Positions 26,828 to 35,683 of a stretch of 64,000 nt of DNA are shown piece after piece; positions within the stretch are counted from its first letter, which is position 1; every line of letters begins with the position of its first letter. The stretch comes from Enteractinococcus helveticum (GTDB lineage Bacteria > Actinomycetota > Actinomycetes > Actinomycetales > Micrococcaceae). The notes beneath the pieces are model-generated. The model saw only the letters and a program-made list of their open reading frames with translations. It had not been told where the DNA came from and ran no database searches. Location: NCBI RefSeq assembly GCF_001657475.1, contig NZ_LXEY01000015.1:1-64000 (forward strand), written 5' to 3'. A program made the position numbers and the translations under genes.

Positions 26828-28090
26828 ATGCCTTGGTATAATGCAAGATTCGCAGATGAGACCCTAAAGCGGTCGCTTCAAAATTTCGGCGCTGTAATTG
26901 TCCAAGGACCACGTGCCGTTGGAAAAACTACTACCGCTAAACAAGCCGCAGCTAGCTCGATACGATTGGACTCATCTCCAGATCTGCCAGCATTTGCCGA
27001 AACATCGCCGTCGACGATCATGCAAGGTGATACACCCCGTCTCATTGACGAGTGGCAACTCGCCCCCACTATCTGGAATGCTGTACGCCATGAAGTAGAC
27101 GAGCGCAGCGGTAAGGGACATTTCATACTGACGGGCTCCGCCACTCCTGCGGACGACATCACGCGCCATAGCGGTGCTGGACGCTTTCGCCGTATTCTGA
27201 TGCGTCCGATGTCACTAGCGGAAAGCAATGAAAGCACACGGGCCGTTAGTCTGCAAACGATCATTGAAAAACAACCGTTTTCGGCTTTTGGCGGTGGTCC
27301 CACCGTTGAATCATATGCTCACATAATCGTTCGAGGTGGTTGGCCAGCGCTGGTGACCGACCCGACAGCCGAAGCCTCTGAGTATCTAGATAGCTACCTA
27401 GACGATATGACTCGAGTCGATCTGGCCGCAACCGACCAGCGCGTTGATCCTGCGCGCATGAATGCACTCGTAAGAGCATTAGCTCGAAATGTGTCATCCG
27501 AGGTGACACTTCAGAAACTGGCAGCTGAAGCCGATGTGATCGCTCCAGGCCAGGGCCCCCAGGATCGTGGCACCATACGACGATATCTGGATGCCCTCGA
27601 ACGGATCTTCGTCGTAGAAGAACAGCCCGCATGGTCCACACATTTACGGTCGAAAGTTCGAATGCGAGTACAACCAAAGTGGCATTTCATTGACCCTTCC
27701 CTCGCAGCCGCTGCGCTTCAGGCAAGCCCCACAAGACTCGTGCAAGACTTAAACACTTTTGGCTTCCTATTCGAGTCTCTGGCCATACGTGATTTACGGA
27801 TATACGCGGAGCTGCACCGAGGAAACGTGTACCACTATCGTGATGAGACCGGCCTTGAAGTGGACGCCATAATTGAATTTCGGGATGGCCGTTGGATTGG
27901 CTTCGAAGTTAAAATGGGCGGCACCGAACACATTAACAAAGCAGCTACAAGCCTGCTGAAGCTGAAAAACAAACTCACCGAGGAGCGTGCTGCGCAGAAT
28001 CTCGCGCTGGTAGTGCTGACTGCAGGCGAGATCAGCCATACTCGCAACGATGGGGTATCAGTGATTTCCTTAGGTCATCTGACAGCCTGA
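26828..28090 (+). CDS. AAA ATPase with C-terminal DUF4143 domain
   Basis: A 420-residue protein. The N-terminal AAA_14 domain has a P-loop GPRAVGKTT (about residues 27-35), RLIDEWQLAPTIWN (Walker B region) and a sensor-like FILTGSA. The C-terminal DUF4143 region (from about 220) includes RRYLDALERIFVVEEQPAW and a restriction-endonuclease-like end with EVDAIIEFRDGRWIGFEVKM. The family is widespread and often mobile; its function is not established, with nuclease or toxin-linked roles proposed. It is an insertion between an ecfT fragment and the thiamin transporter operon, preceded by three 23-bp repeats. The start codon follows a weak ribosome site. Confidence 0.75.
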   Translation: MPWYNARFADETLKRSLQNFGAVIVQGPRAVGKTTTAKQAAASSIRLDSSPDLPAFAETSPSTIMQGDTPRLIDEWQLAPTIWNAVRHEVDERSGKGHFILTGSATPADDITRHSGAGRFRRILMRPMSLAESNESTRAVSLQTIIEKQPFSAFGGGPTVESYAHIIVRGGWPALVTDPTAEASEYLDSYLDDMTRVDLAATDQRVDPARMNALVRALARNVSSEVTLQKLAAEADVIAPGQGPQDRGTIRRYLDALERIFVVEEQPAWSTHLRSKVRMRVQPKWHFIDPSLAAAALQASPTRLVQDLNTFGFLFESLAIRDLRIYAELHRGNVYHYRDETGLEVDAIIEFRDGRWIGFEVKMGGTEHINKAATSLLKLKNKLTEERAAQNLALVVLTAGEISHTRNDGVSVISLGHLTA

Positions 28091-28126
28091 ACATTTCGAC
28101 ATCGAGCCGTTTCCGCCCCGAACCTC

Positions 28127-28873
28127 TTACAGCCACGGCAAGCAGTAAGCAATGGCAAAGAAGCTTACGGTCATGCCCAGTACGACGTCACTGGCACGCA
28201 CATAGATGGGCCGGTACACAGTTCGAGGTTTGAGCCCGAACCCGCGGGATTCTAACGACGTCGCAATTCGTTCCGAGCGACGCAGGGCAACGATCAGCAC
28301 GGTGAAGACTAACCGCCCGGCGTCTTTGAGCGTGAGTTTTGGTTTGCCCTTGCGATTGCGCTTGACCACCCCACCTTGCCGCATGAGCTGTGCGGCGCGA
28401 ATGGTCTGCCATTCTTTGGGTAGTCCGAGCAGCAGTTGATAGCCGGCGAGCACGGCGAAGGTGATCGAGGCGGGCAGTTTGAGGTTCTGATTCAGCGAGC
28501 GCATCAGATCCACGGGTGCGGTGGAGGTCAGAAACAGAATGGAAGCGACCCCGATCACCAGGGTTCTACCGGCAAGTGCGGCCCCGATGGCAACGCCGTC
28601 GTCGGCACGGGCCAAAACGTTGACCAGGAACAGGCCAAATCCAAAGGCGATGAAGGGAATGTGGGCGTACGCCAGCCAGCGGGCGGGCACGTTGCCGATG
28701 GTCAGGGCGATGATCACCAGCCCGACCCAGAGCAGCGCGGGGCGGATGGGTTCCCAGATGAACAGCATGGACACGGACACCACAAACAGGGTGATGAGTT
28801 TGACGGCGGGGTTCCAGCGGGTCAGGGCTCCGGGTGTCACCAGGGTGGATGGGTGTTGGATGGTCAGGGTCAT
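28127..28873 (-). CDS. ykoC: ECF transporter T component for thiamin precursor (YkoC-like)
   Basis: A 248-residue membrane protein with five or so hydrophobic segments and the EcfT coupling motif seen twice as short Ala-Arg-Gly-type stretches: LMRQGGVV and SLESRGFGLKPR. It links the substrate-binding S component to the ATPases. It is the last gene of a four-gene minus-strand operon under a TPP riboswitch and overlaps the ATPase gene by four bases. By analogy with Bacillus ykoFEDC, the complex imports hydroxymethylpyrimidine or a related thiamin precursor. Confidence 0.8.
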   Translation of the reverse strand: MTLTIQHPSTLVTPGALTRWNPAVKLITLFVVSVSMLFIWEPIRPALLWVGLVIIALTIGNVPARWLAYAHIPFIAFGFGLFLVNVLARADDGVAIGAALAGRTLVIGVASILFLTSTAPVDLMRSLNQNLKLPASITFAVLAGYQLLLGLPKEWQTIRAAQLMRQGGVVKRNRKGKPKLTLKDAGRLVFTVLIVALRRSERIATSLESRGFGLKPRTVYRPIYVRASDVVLGMTVSFFAIAYCLPWL

Positions 28874-30288
28874 ATCAGGGCTTTCTGGGCGACCGTGATG
28901 GTGCGGGTTGCCCAGGCTTGGGCCAGGCGGTGGTCGTGGGTGATGATGACGACGGCGCCGCCACTGTTGGCGTGGGTCGCAAGTTCGTTGAGCATGGTGG
29001 TGGTTGCTGCACGGTCCAGGCCGAAGGTGGGTTCATCTGCCAGCAGGACGGTGGGTTCGGCCCGGTGTTGTGCGGCCAGCAGGCCGGCGGCGACTGACAG
29101 GCGGCGTTTTTCTCCGCCGGAGAGGCGGAATGGGTTGAGGTCTGCCAAATGGTCGATGCCAAAGGCGGTGGACAGCCGTTGGATGGCGGCTTCGGTGCGC
29201 TCAGTGGGGTTCAGACCGAAGCGCAGTTCGTCGTGGACCGAGTGGGCGAGGAATTGGTGTTCGGGGTTTTGGAACACCATGACCGGTGGGCGGCCGGTGA
29301 TGTCGCCGTGGCAGGCGAGCAGTCCAGCTAGTGCCATGAGCAGGGTGGTTTTGCCGGTGCCGTTGGCGCCCATCACAGCGATGCGCTCGCCCGCGCGGAT
29401 ATCGAGATTGATGTTGGTGACGACCGGGTCGGCTTTGGGTGCCGGGCGGACGGTGAGATTGGCAGCGCGCAGCAGCGGTGCGGCGGCGTCGTCGATGATT
29501 GGTGCCTCGTAGACGGGTAATCGCACGCCCGGGGTCCAGACTCCGTTGGCTTCGAGTTGGTGTGCGTGTTTGGCCAAGACATGGTCGGTTGGGCCATCGG
29601 CTTGGATTGCTCCGCCGTCGATCACCACGGTGCGTTCGGGTAGGCCGGGGCCGTCGGCGAGTTCGTCGAGTCGGTGTTCCACCAGAATCAGGGCGCCGTC
29701 GTCGCCGGTGAGTTCGGTGAGCACCTGCATGACTGCGGCAACGCCTGCGCCGTCGAGCATGGAGGTGGGTTCATCGGCCAGCACCACACTGGGTTCTGCT
29801 GCGAGCGCTGCGACCGTAGCGATACGTTGGACCCAGCCGCCCGACAGACTCTGGGTGCGGTGGTGCAACAGGTGGTCGGCGTCCACGGAGGCCAGCAGTT
29901 TGTGCACGCGCGAGCCGATTTCGGCTGGGTCGATGCCGTGGTTTTCCAGGGTGAGGGCGATTTCGTCTTCAACCAGTGGCAGCGTGATGCTGGCGTGGGG
30001 GTCCTGGGGTACGTTGCCTACGGTTCGGCTCAGCTCGGCCACGGTCTTGGTGATAACCGGTTGGCCGGCCACGAAGCAGTCGCCGGAGATGTTGAGCGGC
30101 ACCGAGTGTGGGACGACCCCGCGGATGGCATCCAGCAGTGTAGATTTGCCGGCACCCGAGGCGCCCAACAGGAGCAGTTGCTCGCCGGGGTGCACAGTCA
30201 GGTTGATGTCTTCGAGGAGCACCCGGTTGGTGCGCGGATCCACAGCAGTGAATCCGCGCAGCTCAACCAGCGGTTGGGTCGGCGTCAT
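28870..30288 (-). CDS. ykoD: Fused double ATPase of the ECF thiamin-precursor transporter (YkoD-like)
   Basis: A 472-residue protein with two ABC ATPase domains in tandem, equal to EcfA1 plus EcfA2. First domain: P-loop LLGASGAGKST, signature LSGGWVQRIA, Walker B VVLADEPTSMLDG. Second domain: GANGTGKTT, LSGGEKRRLS, VLLADEPTFGLD. All catalytic motifs are intact. It powers the transporter from the cytosol. It overlaps both neighbours by four bases (ATGA junctions), showing tight translational coupling. Confidence 0.85.
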   Translation of the reverse strand: MTPTQPLVELRGFTAVDPRTNRVLLEDINLTVHPGEQLLLLGASGAGKSTLLDAIRGVVPHSVPLNISGDCFVAGQPVITKTVAELSRTVGNVPQDPHASITLPLVEDEIALTLENHGIDPAEIGSRVHKLLASVDADHLLHHRTQSLSGGWVQRIATVAALAAEPSVVLADEPTSMLDGAGVAAVMQVLTELTGDDGALILVEHRLDELADGPGLPERTVVIDGGAIQADGPTDHVLAKHAHQLEANGVWTPGVRLPVYEAPIIDDAAAPLLRAANLTVRPAPKADPVVTNINLDIRAGERIAVMGANGTGKTTLLMALAGLLACHGDITGRPPVMVFQNPEHQFLAHSVHDELRFGLNPTERTEAAIQRLSTAFGIDHLADLNPFRLSGGEKRRLSVAAGLLAAQHRAEPTVLLADEPTFGLDRAATTTMLNELATHANSGGAVVIITHDHRLAQAWATRTITVAQKALI

Positions 30289-30899
30289 TGCGCCCTTCCG
30301 ATGGCGTAGTTATCCACGACCCCGGTTTTCTTAATGGCTTTGACGAGCATCCAGGCCAGGATGCCACCCAGAATGATGCCCGAGGTGCAGTGAATGGCGA
30401 GGCGCAGGCCCAAGATTTCTTGGCCAATCCACCCCGATTGAATCGCGGTGGACCAGAACACGAAGAAGGCGCCGAGGAACCCGCTGATCGCATACCGGGT
30501 GATGCCGAAGCGCTTATAGCGTCCAAGGGCGAATGGGAGTTCGGAGCCAAAGCCCTGTAGGAATGCTGCCAGTAGCAACATTGGGCCCACCGGCGAGCCC
30601 AGGAACACGAACTCCATGGTCGCGGCGATGATTTCGGCAAGGATGCCGGACCCGGCTTTACGCGTGATCGCCACAGCCAATGGTGCGACCAACAGCCAGC
30701 CGCCCTGCAGGAAGTGTTGGGCCAGATCGCCAGCCGGTCCCATGGCAATAGCCAGGCCGTTCCAGGCTTGGACTAATGCCCAATAGACAAACCCAAAGAC
30801 CACGCCCAGTACGACCACCAGCACGAGGTCTTTGAGCTGCCATTTGAATGGGCTGTCATACGGGTTGCGGTAGGTGGATTGTTGTTTTGTGGCGGTCAT
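30285..30899 (-). CDS. ykoE: ECF transporter S component, YkoE family
   Basis: A 204-residue membrane protein with about six hydrophobic helices (the first with LVLVVVLGVVFGFVYWALVQ) and a conserved EFVFLGSPVGPMLLLAAFLQ loop-helix region. It matches the YkoE family, which binds a thiamin precursor in the membrane. Position between the ykoF-like and ykoD-like genes, with four-base overlaps on both sides, supports the assignment. Confidence 0.8.
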   Translation of the reverse strand: MTATKQQSTYRNPYDSPFKWQLKDLVLVVVLGVVFGFVYWALVQAWNGLAIAMGPAGDLAQHFLQGGWLLVAPLAVAITRKAGSGILAEIIAATMEFVFLGSPVGPMLLLAAFLQGFGSELPFALGRYKRFGITRYAISGFLGAFFVFWSTAIQSGWIGQEILGLRLAIHCTSGIILGGILAWMLVKAIKKTGVVDNYAIGRAQ

Positions 30900-31579
30900 G
30901 CTGCATCACCGGTGTTCCGTGCGCTTGGAGAATCCAAGGACAGCGACACATGGGAGACGACGTGGGGTACGTGTTCGCCGACTTTTGCCCAGGCGTTGAA
31001 GATGACGGCGAGCACGCAGGAGAGGTCTCCGCGCACAGTGGTAGCGAAGTGGTCTTCGCTAACCTCAAGTCCGGAGTCTTTGACCTCTTGGATGGCCTCC
31101 ATGATCGGATCCATGTGCGGCACGTTGCCATCGGTCAGCGGGTACAGCGACCAGGACGCGGCCGCTGGAATACCGGATTTGTCGAGGAAGACACGCTTTT
31201 CGGCAGGTAGTTCACCGGGGATCAGTTCGCAGGCGGCACCTCCTGGGCATCCGCGAGACAGCAGAATGTGGCTAGTCAGGTGACGTCGTTCTGATGCCAC
31301 TGAGGCCGAGTGAATTAGGGTGGCCGCATAGGCGGCAAGTTTTTGTGCGGCGTCGCCGGTTTTGACTCCCACGTAGGTGGAGACTTCACCGGTTTTGATG
31401 TCCAGGCCCTCGGTCAGCCCGTAGGGTGTCAGGACTTCGTTGGTGTGTTCGATGGCATCCAGAATGATGCGTTCAAAGTCATCGGCGTGCGGGTGGACGC
31501 TGATGCGCATCCCAATGCCGATTTGTTCGGGGGTAAGCTCTGCCCCGAGCGTTTGGGGCGATAATGTTGGACCACTCAC
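30896..31579 (-). CDS. ykoF: YkoF-type thiamin/HMP-binding protein
   Basis: About 227 residues comprising two related ferredoxin-like halves, as in Bacillus YkoF, a soluble thiamin/HMP-binding protein. The first half begins IGIGMRISVHPHADDFERII and the second ASWSLYPLTDGNVPHMDPIM. GTG at 31579 is preferred to GTG at 31600 because the GGGAG ribosome site lies between them, in the loop of a hairpin that ends directly at this codon. First gene of the riboswitch-controlled operon. Confidence 0.8.
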   Translation of the reverse strand: MSGPTLSPQTLGAELTPEQIGIGMRISVHPHADDFERIILDAIEHTNEVLTPYGLTEGLDIKTGEVSTYVGVKTGDAAQKLAAYAATLIHSASVASERRHLTSHILLSRGCPGGAACELIPGELPAEKRVFLDKSGIPAAASWSLYPLTDGNVPHMDPIMEAIQEVKDSGLEVSEDHFATTVRGDLSCVLAVIFNAWAKVGEHVPHVVSHVSLSLDSPSARNTGDAA

Positions 31580-31601
31580 GGTGGTCTCCCTTCCGACCAC
31601 C
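31580..31601 (-). promoter_or_regulatory. Ribosome-site hairpin before ykoF
   Basis: On the minus strand GGTGGTC and GACCACC form a perfect 7-bp stem whose 8-base loop GGAAGGGA contains the ribosome site; the GTG start follows directly. It lies about 29 bases after the TPP aptamer. It may present or hide the ribosome site as part of the riboswitch output. Confidence 0.5.
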
Positions 31602-31629
31602 GGGCTCTCAACAACTCGAGAACTTCGGA

Positions 31630-31722
31630 CCTCTCCCTACGCCAGCATGATCTGGATCAGGTTGAATCGGGTCTGCGGCATCTCCGCACTCTCAGCACCA
31701 GTTTCAGTGCACCCCGGGGTCT
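31630..31722 (-). promoter_or_regulatory. TPP riboswitch (THI element)
   Basis: Minus-strand sequence has GGGGTGC, then GTGCTGAGAGT, a variable stem, CCGATTCAACCTGATCCAGA, then TCATGCTGGCGTAGGGA: the conserved core of the thiamin pyrophosphate aptamer in correct order. It senses TPP and represses the downstream ykoFEDC operon, consistent with thiamin-precursor uptake. Confidence 0.92.
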
Positions 31723-31781
31723 ATGTCGCACACCACCATAGTCGGTTAAGACGGCGTCTGGCCAACGTTGCGATTTTCTAC

Positions 31782-31852
31782 ATAACGCAAAACCCCGGCC
31801 TGGTATCGAACTGGCGTGTTCGACACTCGGCCGGGGTGCGGTTGCGTTATGG
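31782..31852 (-). terminator. Terminator of the lipoprotein gene
   Basis: Long inverted repeat CATAACGCAA/TTGCGTTATG, with inner ACCCCGGCC/GGCCGGGGT, lying just after the lipoprotein stop on the minus strand. It separates that gene from the riboswitch leader. Confidence 0.65.
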
Positions 31853-31856
31853 AAGG

Positions 31857-32681
31857 TTAGTTGGAGCCCATTGCGCCGCTCATGAGCGTTTCCATGATGC
31901 GCTGCTGAGCGTCTTCCTGGCTCAGAACACTGGCGTCGTCAGGACGTGTTGGCGATTCGGTCTCGCCCCAGCCGGTGAACTTCATGGTCATTTCATCATC
32001 AGAAAGTTCGTAGAACTTCGGAGCATCGTGATCGGCAATCAGAACCAGTTCCTGGCCGTCTTCTTCACCGGTGTATACCCAGACGTCGATGTCATCGCGG
32101 ACCTCGTGGGTACCTTGGTCAGAAACTTCGTCCCGGTCGACTGGGGTGTCGCTGGAGTCGCCCTCGCCGGTCCAGTCATCTTGCAGTCTGGAGAACAGTG
32201 CACCGATGTTGAACTCGTCCTCTTCACCGGACAGTTCGCTGCTGAAATCGATCCAGTTGTCAGCGAACTCTTCGGAGACTGCATCAAGCTGCTCTTGCTG
32301 CGATGCATCAAGGCCCAGGCCTTCGCCTTCGAACATGGCAAAGAGGGCATCTCCGGAAATAAATGCTTCTTCTTGCCCAAAGACGCGCATGAAGTCGTTG
32401 TCGCCCACGCTGACGCCGGTAGCCGAACCGTCGAGAGCACCGTAAATGCTCATGTCTGTGGCGCCACCGAACATCTGCTCAACCATCGGATCGCCATCGG
32501 CGATCAGTGCGAGATCGGCGGTCATGGTGACCGATCCTTCGTTCTGCATGGTTTCCCACATCAGGTCGTCGATCTCGGACAGTGCCGGTACGTCTTCAAC
32601 TCCCTGACCGCCACAGCCGGCCAGTACAAATAGCGAGGCAGAGGCAGTCACTGCCAGCATGTTTCGTGAAATACGTTTCAT
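31857..32681 (-). CDS. Acidic secreted lipoprotein of unknown role
   Basis: A 274-residue lipoprotein: MKRISRN start, hydrophobic segment and lipobox LAGC at about residues 19-22. The mature part is strongly acidic with no catalytic motif seen. The pattern of paired strands (MTMTADLALIADGDP..., DDIDVWVYTG, ELVLIADHDAPKFYEL) suggests a LppX/LolA-like or LpqG-like beta fold, which is a guess. The start at 32681 has a GGAGAG site; the frame is open a further 45 codons upstream without signal-peptide features. Not obviously connected to the thiamin operon. Confidence 0.6.
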   Translation of the reverse strand: MKRISRNMLAVTASASLFVLAGCGGQGVEDVPALSEIDDLMWETMQNEGSVTMTADLALIADGDPMVEQMFGGATDMSIYGALDGSATGVSVGDNDFMRVFGQEEAFISGDALFAMFEGEGLGLDASQQEQLDAVSEEFADNWIDFSSELSGEEDEFNIGALFSRLQDDWTGEGDSSDTPVDRDEVSDQGTHEVRDDIDVWVYTGEEDGQELVLIADHDAPKFYELSDDEMTMKFTGWGETESPTRPDDASVLSQEDAQQRIMETLMSGAMGSN

Positions 32682-32977
32682 GGTCTCTCCAGTATTGAGG
32701 GGCGTAGTGATGTCGCATCGTCGACTGAAACCCCAGTGCACAGCGCATGGAATCCACCGACGTATCCAGCTATCGAACGTAGCACGATGCTTCAAAGCAC
32801 AACTGATAGTGACCAAGCATCAAAAAGCAATCAAAAACAATCACGCGTTTACACTTGATTTCACTTGAAACTTTTTCTTATATGTCGAGGACACTCCTCA
32901 TTCTGCTGAACAAAATGCGTTGAAAGGAGCCCGTCATAGAGAGGCTATCGACGACGAGACTCGCCTACATTAATGAC

Positions 32978-33352
32978 ATGATCGACTTTCAGAACAGCTC
33001 GTATTTTAAACTCAGCCCAATCGACCCACAAGCCGCCCACAAAGAAGTCGCTCCGCTCCTGGTTGCCGGCGAAGAACTGCTATCGGCGTTCAAAGGCATT
33101 CGCGACTCAGTGATCTTCACGAATAAACGCGTCATTGCAGTCAATGTTCAAGGTATGACTGGTAAGAAACGGGACTACACTTCGCTCCCCTATTCTAAGG
33201 TCCAGGCATTCTCCGTCGAAACTGCCGGTACCTTCGACCTGGATGCTGAACTCGATCTCATGTTCAGTGGATTGGGCACCGTACGGTTTGAGTTCAAGGG
33301 CAGAGTCGACATTCGCGCGCTGGCACAGCTGATCGGCAGCTACGTTTTGTAG
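32978..33352 (+). CDS. Bacterial PH-domain protein
   Basis: A 124-residue protein consisting of one bacterial pleckstrin-homology domain (PF08000 type): EELLSAFKGIRDSVIFTNKR, VIAVNVQG, GKKRDYTSLPYSKVQAFSVE and a closing helix IRALAQLIGSYVL. These domains form ring-like oligomers; their role is unknown, with stress or envelope functions proposed. Complete and of normal size. Confidence 0.8.
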   Translation: MIDFQNSSYFKLSPIDPQAAHKEVAPLLVAGEELLSAFKGIRDSVIFTNKRVIAVNVQGMTGKKRDYTSLPYSKVQAFSVETAGTFDLDAELDLMFSGLGTVRFEFKGRVDIRALAQLIGSYVL

Positions 33353-33411
33353 ACATTAGGCCACAACGGACGGCTATCGATGGCCACTACACATCAAGTG
33401 CCTTCGACAGC

Positions 33412-33645
33412 GTGGAGGCACCAACTGCAGACCAGCTGATCGCGCATGTCAAAAACGGCCAGTGGCAAGGTGGCCAATACGAGCCTGCTGCGCAATTCAT
33501 GGCGGGCAATATGGCGGCTCATATCGGCTCCTACTCCAACGAGATCGAGCTGCTAACCGTCCTGACCGAAGACGGACAAAGCCATACCGTTAGATATCAT
33601 CCGAACCTTGGCTCATATACGGAGCCGACGCTCCAAGAGGAGTGA
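33412..33645 (+). CDS. Hypothetical 77-residue protein, possibly a fragment
   Basis: Open from GTG; the frame continues upstream without stop for about 20 codons but offers no ATG, so the original start may be lost. The product has NGQWQGGQYEPAAQFMAGNM and an acidic end. No family is recognised. It lies between the PH-domain gene and the DUF262 module. Confidence 0.3.
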   Translation: MEAPTADQLIAHVKNGQWQGGQYEPAAQFMAGNMAAHIGSYSNEIELLTVLTEDGQSHTVRYHPNLGSYTEPTLQEE

Positions 33646-33699
33646 ACAGAACTGAAGCCAGCCAACAATAGCGCCAATGACGTCCATCGAACGGAGAGT

Positions 33700-33712
33700 T
33701 TCGCATAGCGAA
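33700..33712. repeat. Palindrome TTCGCATAGCGAA, copy 1
   Basis: TTCGC-ATA-GCGAA about 65 bases before the DUF262 gene. Twelve bases (TTCGCATAGCGA) recur at 35925, before the HigBA-like pair. Confidence 0.4.
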
Positions 33713-33777
33713 GACAGGCAATAACATCGATCAGCAACATGAGCGGCGAACTTCTCGGCGCGAAGTAGCATAGTGAG

Positions 33778-35625
33778 ATGGGTCATAAAGTACCGATGAC
33801 AATCGCCACGGCATTGCATCAAATCCAGAATCGCCAGCTGATACTGCCCGCGATCCAACGCGAATATGTCTGGAAGCCATCGCAGGTTATCCGCGTCTTC
33901 GATTCGGTCATGCGCGGATATCCAATCGGCAGCTTCCTTTCCTGGAAGGTTCTTCCCGAGACGGTTAACAAGTTCAGGTTCTATGGGTTTATGAAGGATT
34001 ACAGCGCCTTCGATAATCGCCACAATCCTGTGATCGACATTCCAGCGGACAGAGAGGTAATCGCCATCCTCGACGGTCAGCAGCGACTAACCTCCCTCAA
34101 CATCGGCCTTCGTGGCACCTATGCATACAAAAACCATGGCGGCTGGGCGAACAAGCCGTGGTCTTACCCAGAGCGCCGCCTTCACGTAAACCTGGCCGAA
34201 GAAGCACCGGAGAACGAACTTGGCCTTAAGTATCATTTCCAATTCCTCACGAAGGACGATGTAGAACGAGCGGCGAACGACCCGAACAAGCAATGGCTAC
34301 CAGTTCCCGAGATCTTCGAGGCATCAGATACTTCGGCTTTTATACAGCTACTGGCCAGGCACGGAGTGGGGAACGATCCGGATGCTTCAGCATTGGCTAG
34401 CAAGCTCTGGGAAGCAGTCCACAAAACCGCCAGTCTCCACTTCTATGAAGAGGACGACCAAGACATTGAGCGTGTGTTAGACATTTTTGTCCGGGTCAAC
34501 TCTGGAGGAACGGTTCTATCCTATAGCGACCTTCTTCTGTCTATTGCCACTGCCCAATGGGAGGGCGACGCTCGAGCAGCCGTTCACGGGCTGGTGGATT
34601 CCCTTAATCAGACTGGCAACGGCTTTAACTTCACACGTGACACCATCCTGAAATCGGGTCTGGTTATGGCCGACGTCGGTGACATTGGTTTTAAGGTAAG
34701 GAACTTTACGACCGCTAACATGGCCAAGCTCGAAGCCGGCTGGGATGCTATGAGTAGCTCTCTACATGTCGCCGTTGGGCTACTCAGTGACTTCGGCCTA
34801 TCAGGCGGGTCGCTCACTGCGGACAGCGTACTCATCCCCGTCGCCTACTACGTTCACCAGCGCGGCCTTGATCACTCATATCGTGAGTCACCTAAAACTC
34901 GGAACGACCGTGAGACACTTCGATCGTGGGTTCTGCGCTCCCTGATCGTGCGAGGCGTGTGGGGTTCAGGCTTGGACACATTACTAAGAGACTTGCGTGA
35001 GGTCATCAAGTCACAGGGTGACTCGTCATTCCCAGTCGTTGCGATCGAGCGGGCGATGTCAGTACGGGGTAAACCGCTCACTGTTACCGACGCTTTAATT
35101 GATGACATTTTGAGCCTGAAGTATGGAAAGGCTCGGACCTTCGCAGTGCTTGCGGCACTGTTTCCACATGTGGACACACGAAACCAATTCCACATTGACC
35201 ACGTATTCCCCGCGACGCTGCTCGACAAGAGAAGCTTACGCCGTGAAAAATGCGGCGACGGCACACCACGATTCACTCCTGAGCAGATCGACGAGCTTAT
35301 TGATCGCAGGGATCGTCTACCTAACCTTCAGCTCCTTCCCGGTCTTGAGAACATCGGCAAATCTGCCAAAGCACCAGATGGGTGGTTGGCTGAAGAGTAC
35401 TCGCAGCCGGAAAACCACAGCGCTTTCCTTGCCCGTAACGCGCTACCTCAGTCTCTTCCTAGCTCCGTAACGGAATTCATGAGCTTCTATGATGATCGGA
35501 GCGTAATTCTGACCGAACGCATCCACGATTTGCTCACGTCTCACGTCCCCGACCCTTCGACGACGGATACAACAGCTCTCGTTGACCTTGATGAGGAACT
35601 CGCCGAAGGCGACGATTCTGACTAA
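33778..35625 (+). CDS. DUF262 / HNH protein, type IV restriction-like (GmrSD family)
   Basis: A 615-residue protein. The N-terminal DUF262 domain has LPAIQREYVWKPSQVIRVFD, the DGQQRLTSL motif near residue 100 (NTP-binding/hydrolysis signature) and a later IFVRVNSGGTVLSYSDL. The C-terminal DUF1524-like HNH nuclease has FHIDHVFP (near 470) and RDRLPNLQLLPGLENIGKSA. This pairing is found in GmrSD-type enzymes that restrict modified phage DNA, and in related defence proteins (BrxU, SspE). It stands alone as a one-gene module with a palindrome upstream. The substrate is unknown. An internal start at codon 7 (33796) is also possible. Confidence 0.8.
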   Translation: MGHKVPMTIATALHQIQNRQLILPAIQREYVWKPSQVIRVFDSVMRGYPIGSFLSWKVLPETVNKFRFYGFMKDYSAFDNRHNPVIDIPADREVIAILDGQQRLTSLNIGLRGTYAYKNHGGWANKPWSYPERRLHVNLAEEAPENELGLKYHFQFLTKDDVERAANDPNKQWLPVPEIFEASDTSAFIQLLARHGVGNDPDASALASKLWEAVHKTASLHFYEEDDQDIERVLDIFVRVNSGGTVLSYSDLLLSIATAQWEGDARAAVHGLVDSLNQTGNGFNFTRDTILKSGLVMADVGDIGFKVRNFTTANMAKLEAGWDAMSSSLHVAVGLLSDFGLSGGSLTADSVLIPVAYYVHQRGLDHSYRESPKTRNDRETLRSWVLRSLIVRGVWGSGLDTLLRDLREVIKSQGDSSFPVVAIERAMSVRGKPLTVTDALIDDILSLKYGKARTFAVLAALFPHVDTRNQFHIDHVFPATLLDKRSLRREKCGDGTPRFTPEQIDELIDRRDRLPNLQLLPGLENIGKSAKAPDGWLAEEYSQPENHSAFLARNALPQSLPSSVTEFMSFYDDRSVILTERIHDLLTSHVPDPSTTDTTALVDLDEELAEGDDSD

Positions 35626-35683
35626 TAGCCCAGCCGAGTTCTTTCGCCGATATCCACATTCATCTGCGGAATTCTGGAGGCAC

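Noticed and set aside
28436..29512. Long open plus-strand frame (358 codons) across ykoC/ykoD
   Set aside because: Shadow of the double ATPase gene; low-complexity Gly/Arg/Ser product and no ribosome site.
31440..32633. Plus-strand frame of 397 codons over the riboswitch and lipoprotein
   Set aside because: It crosses the TPP aptamer, a terminator and an antisense lipoprotein gene, so it cannot be a real gene.
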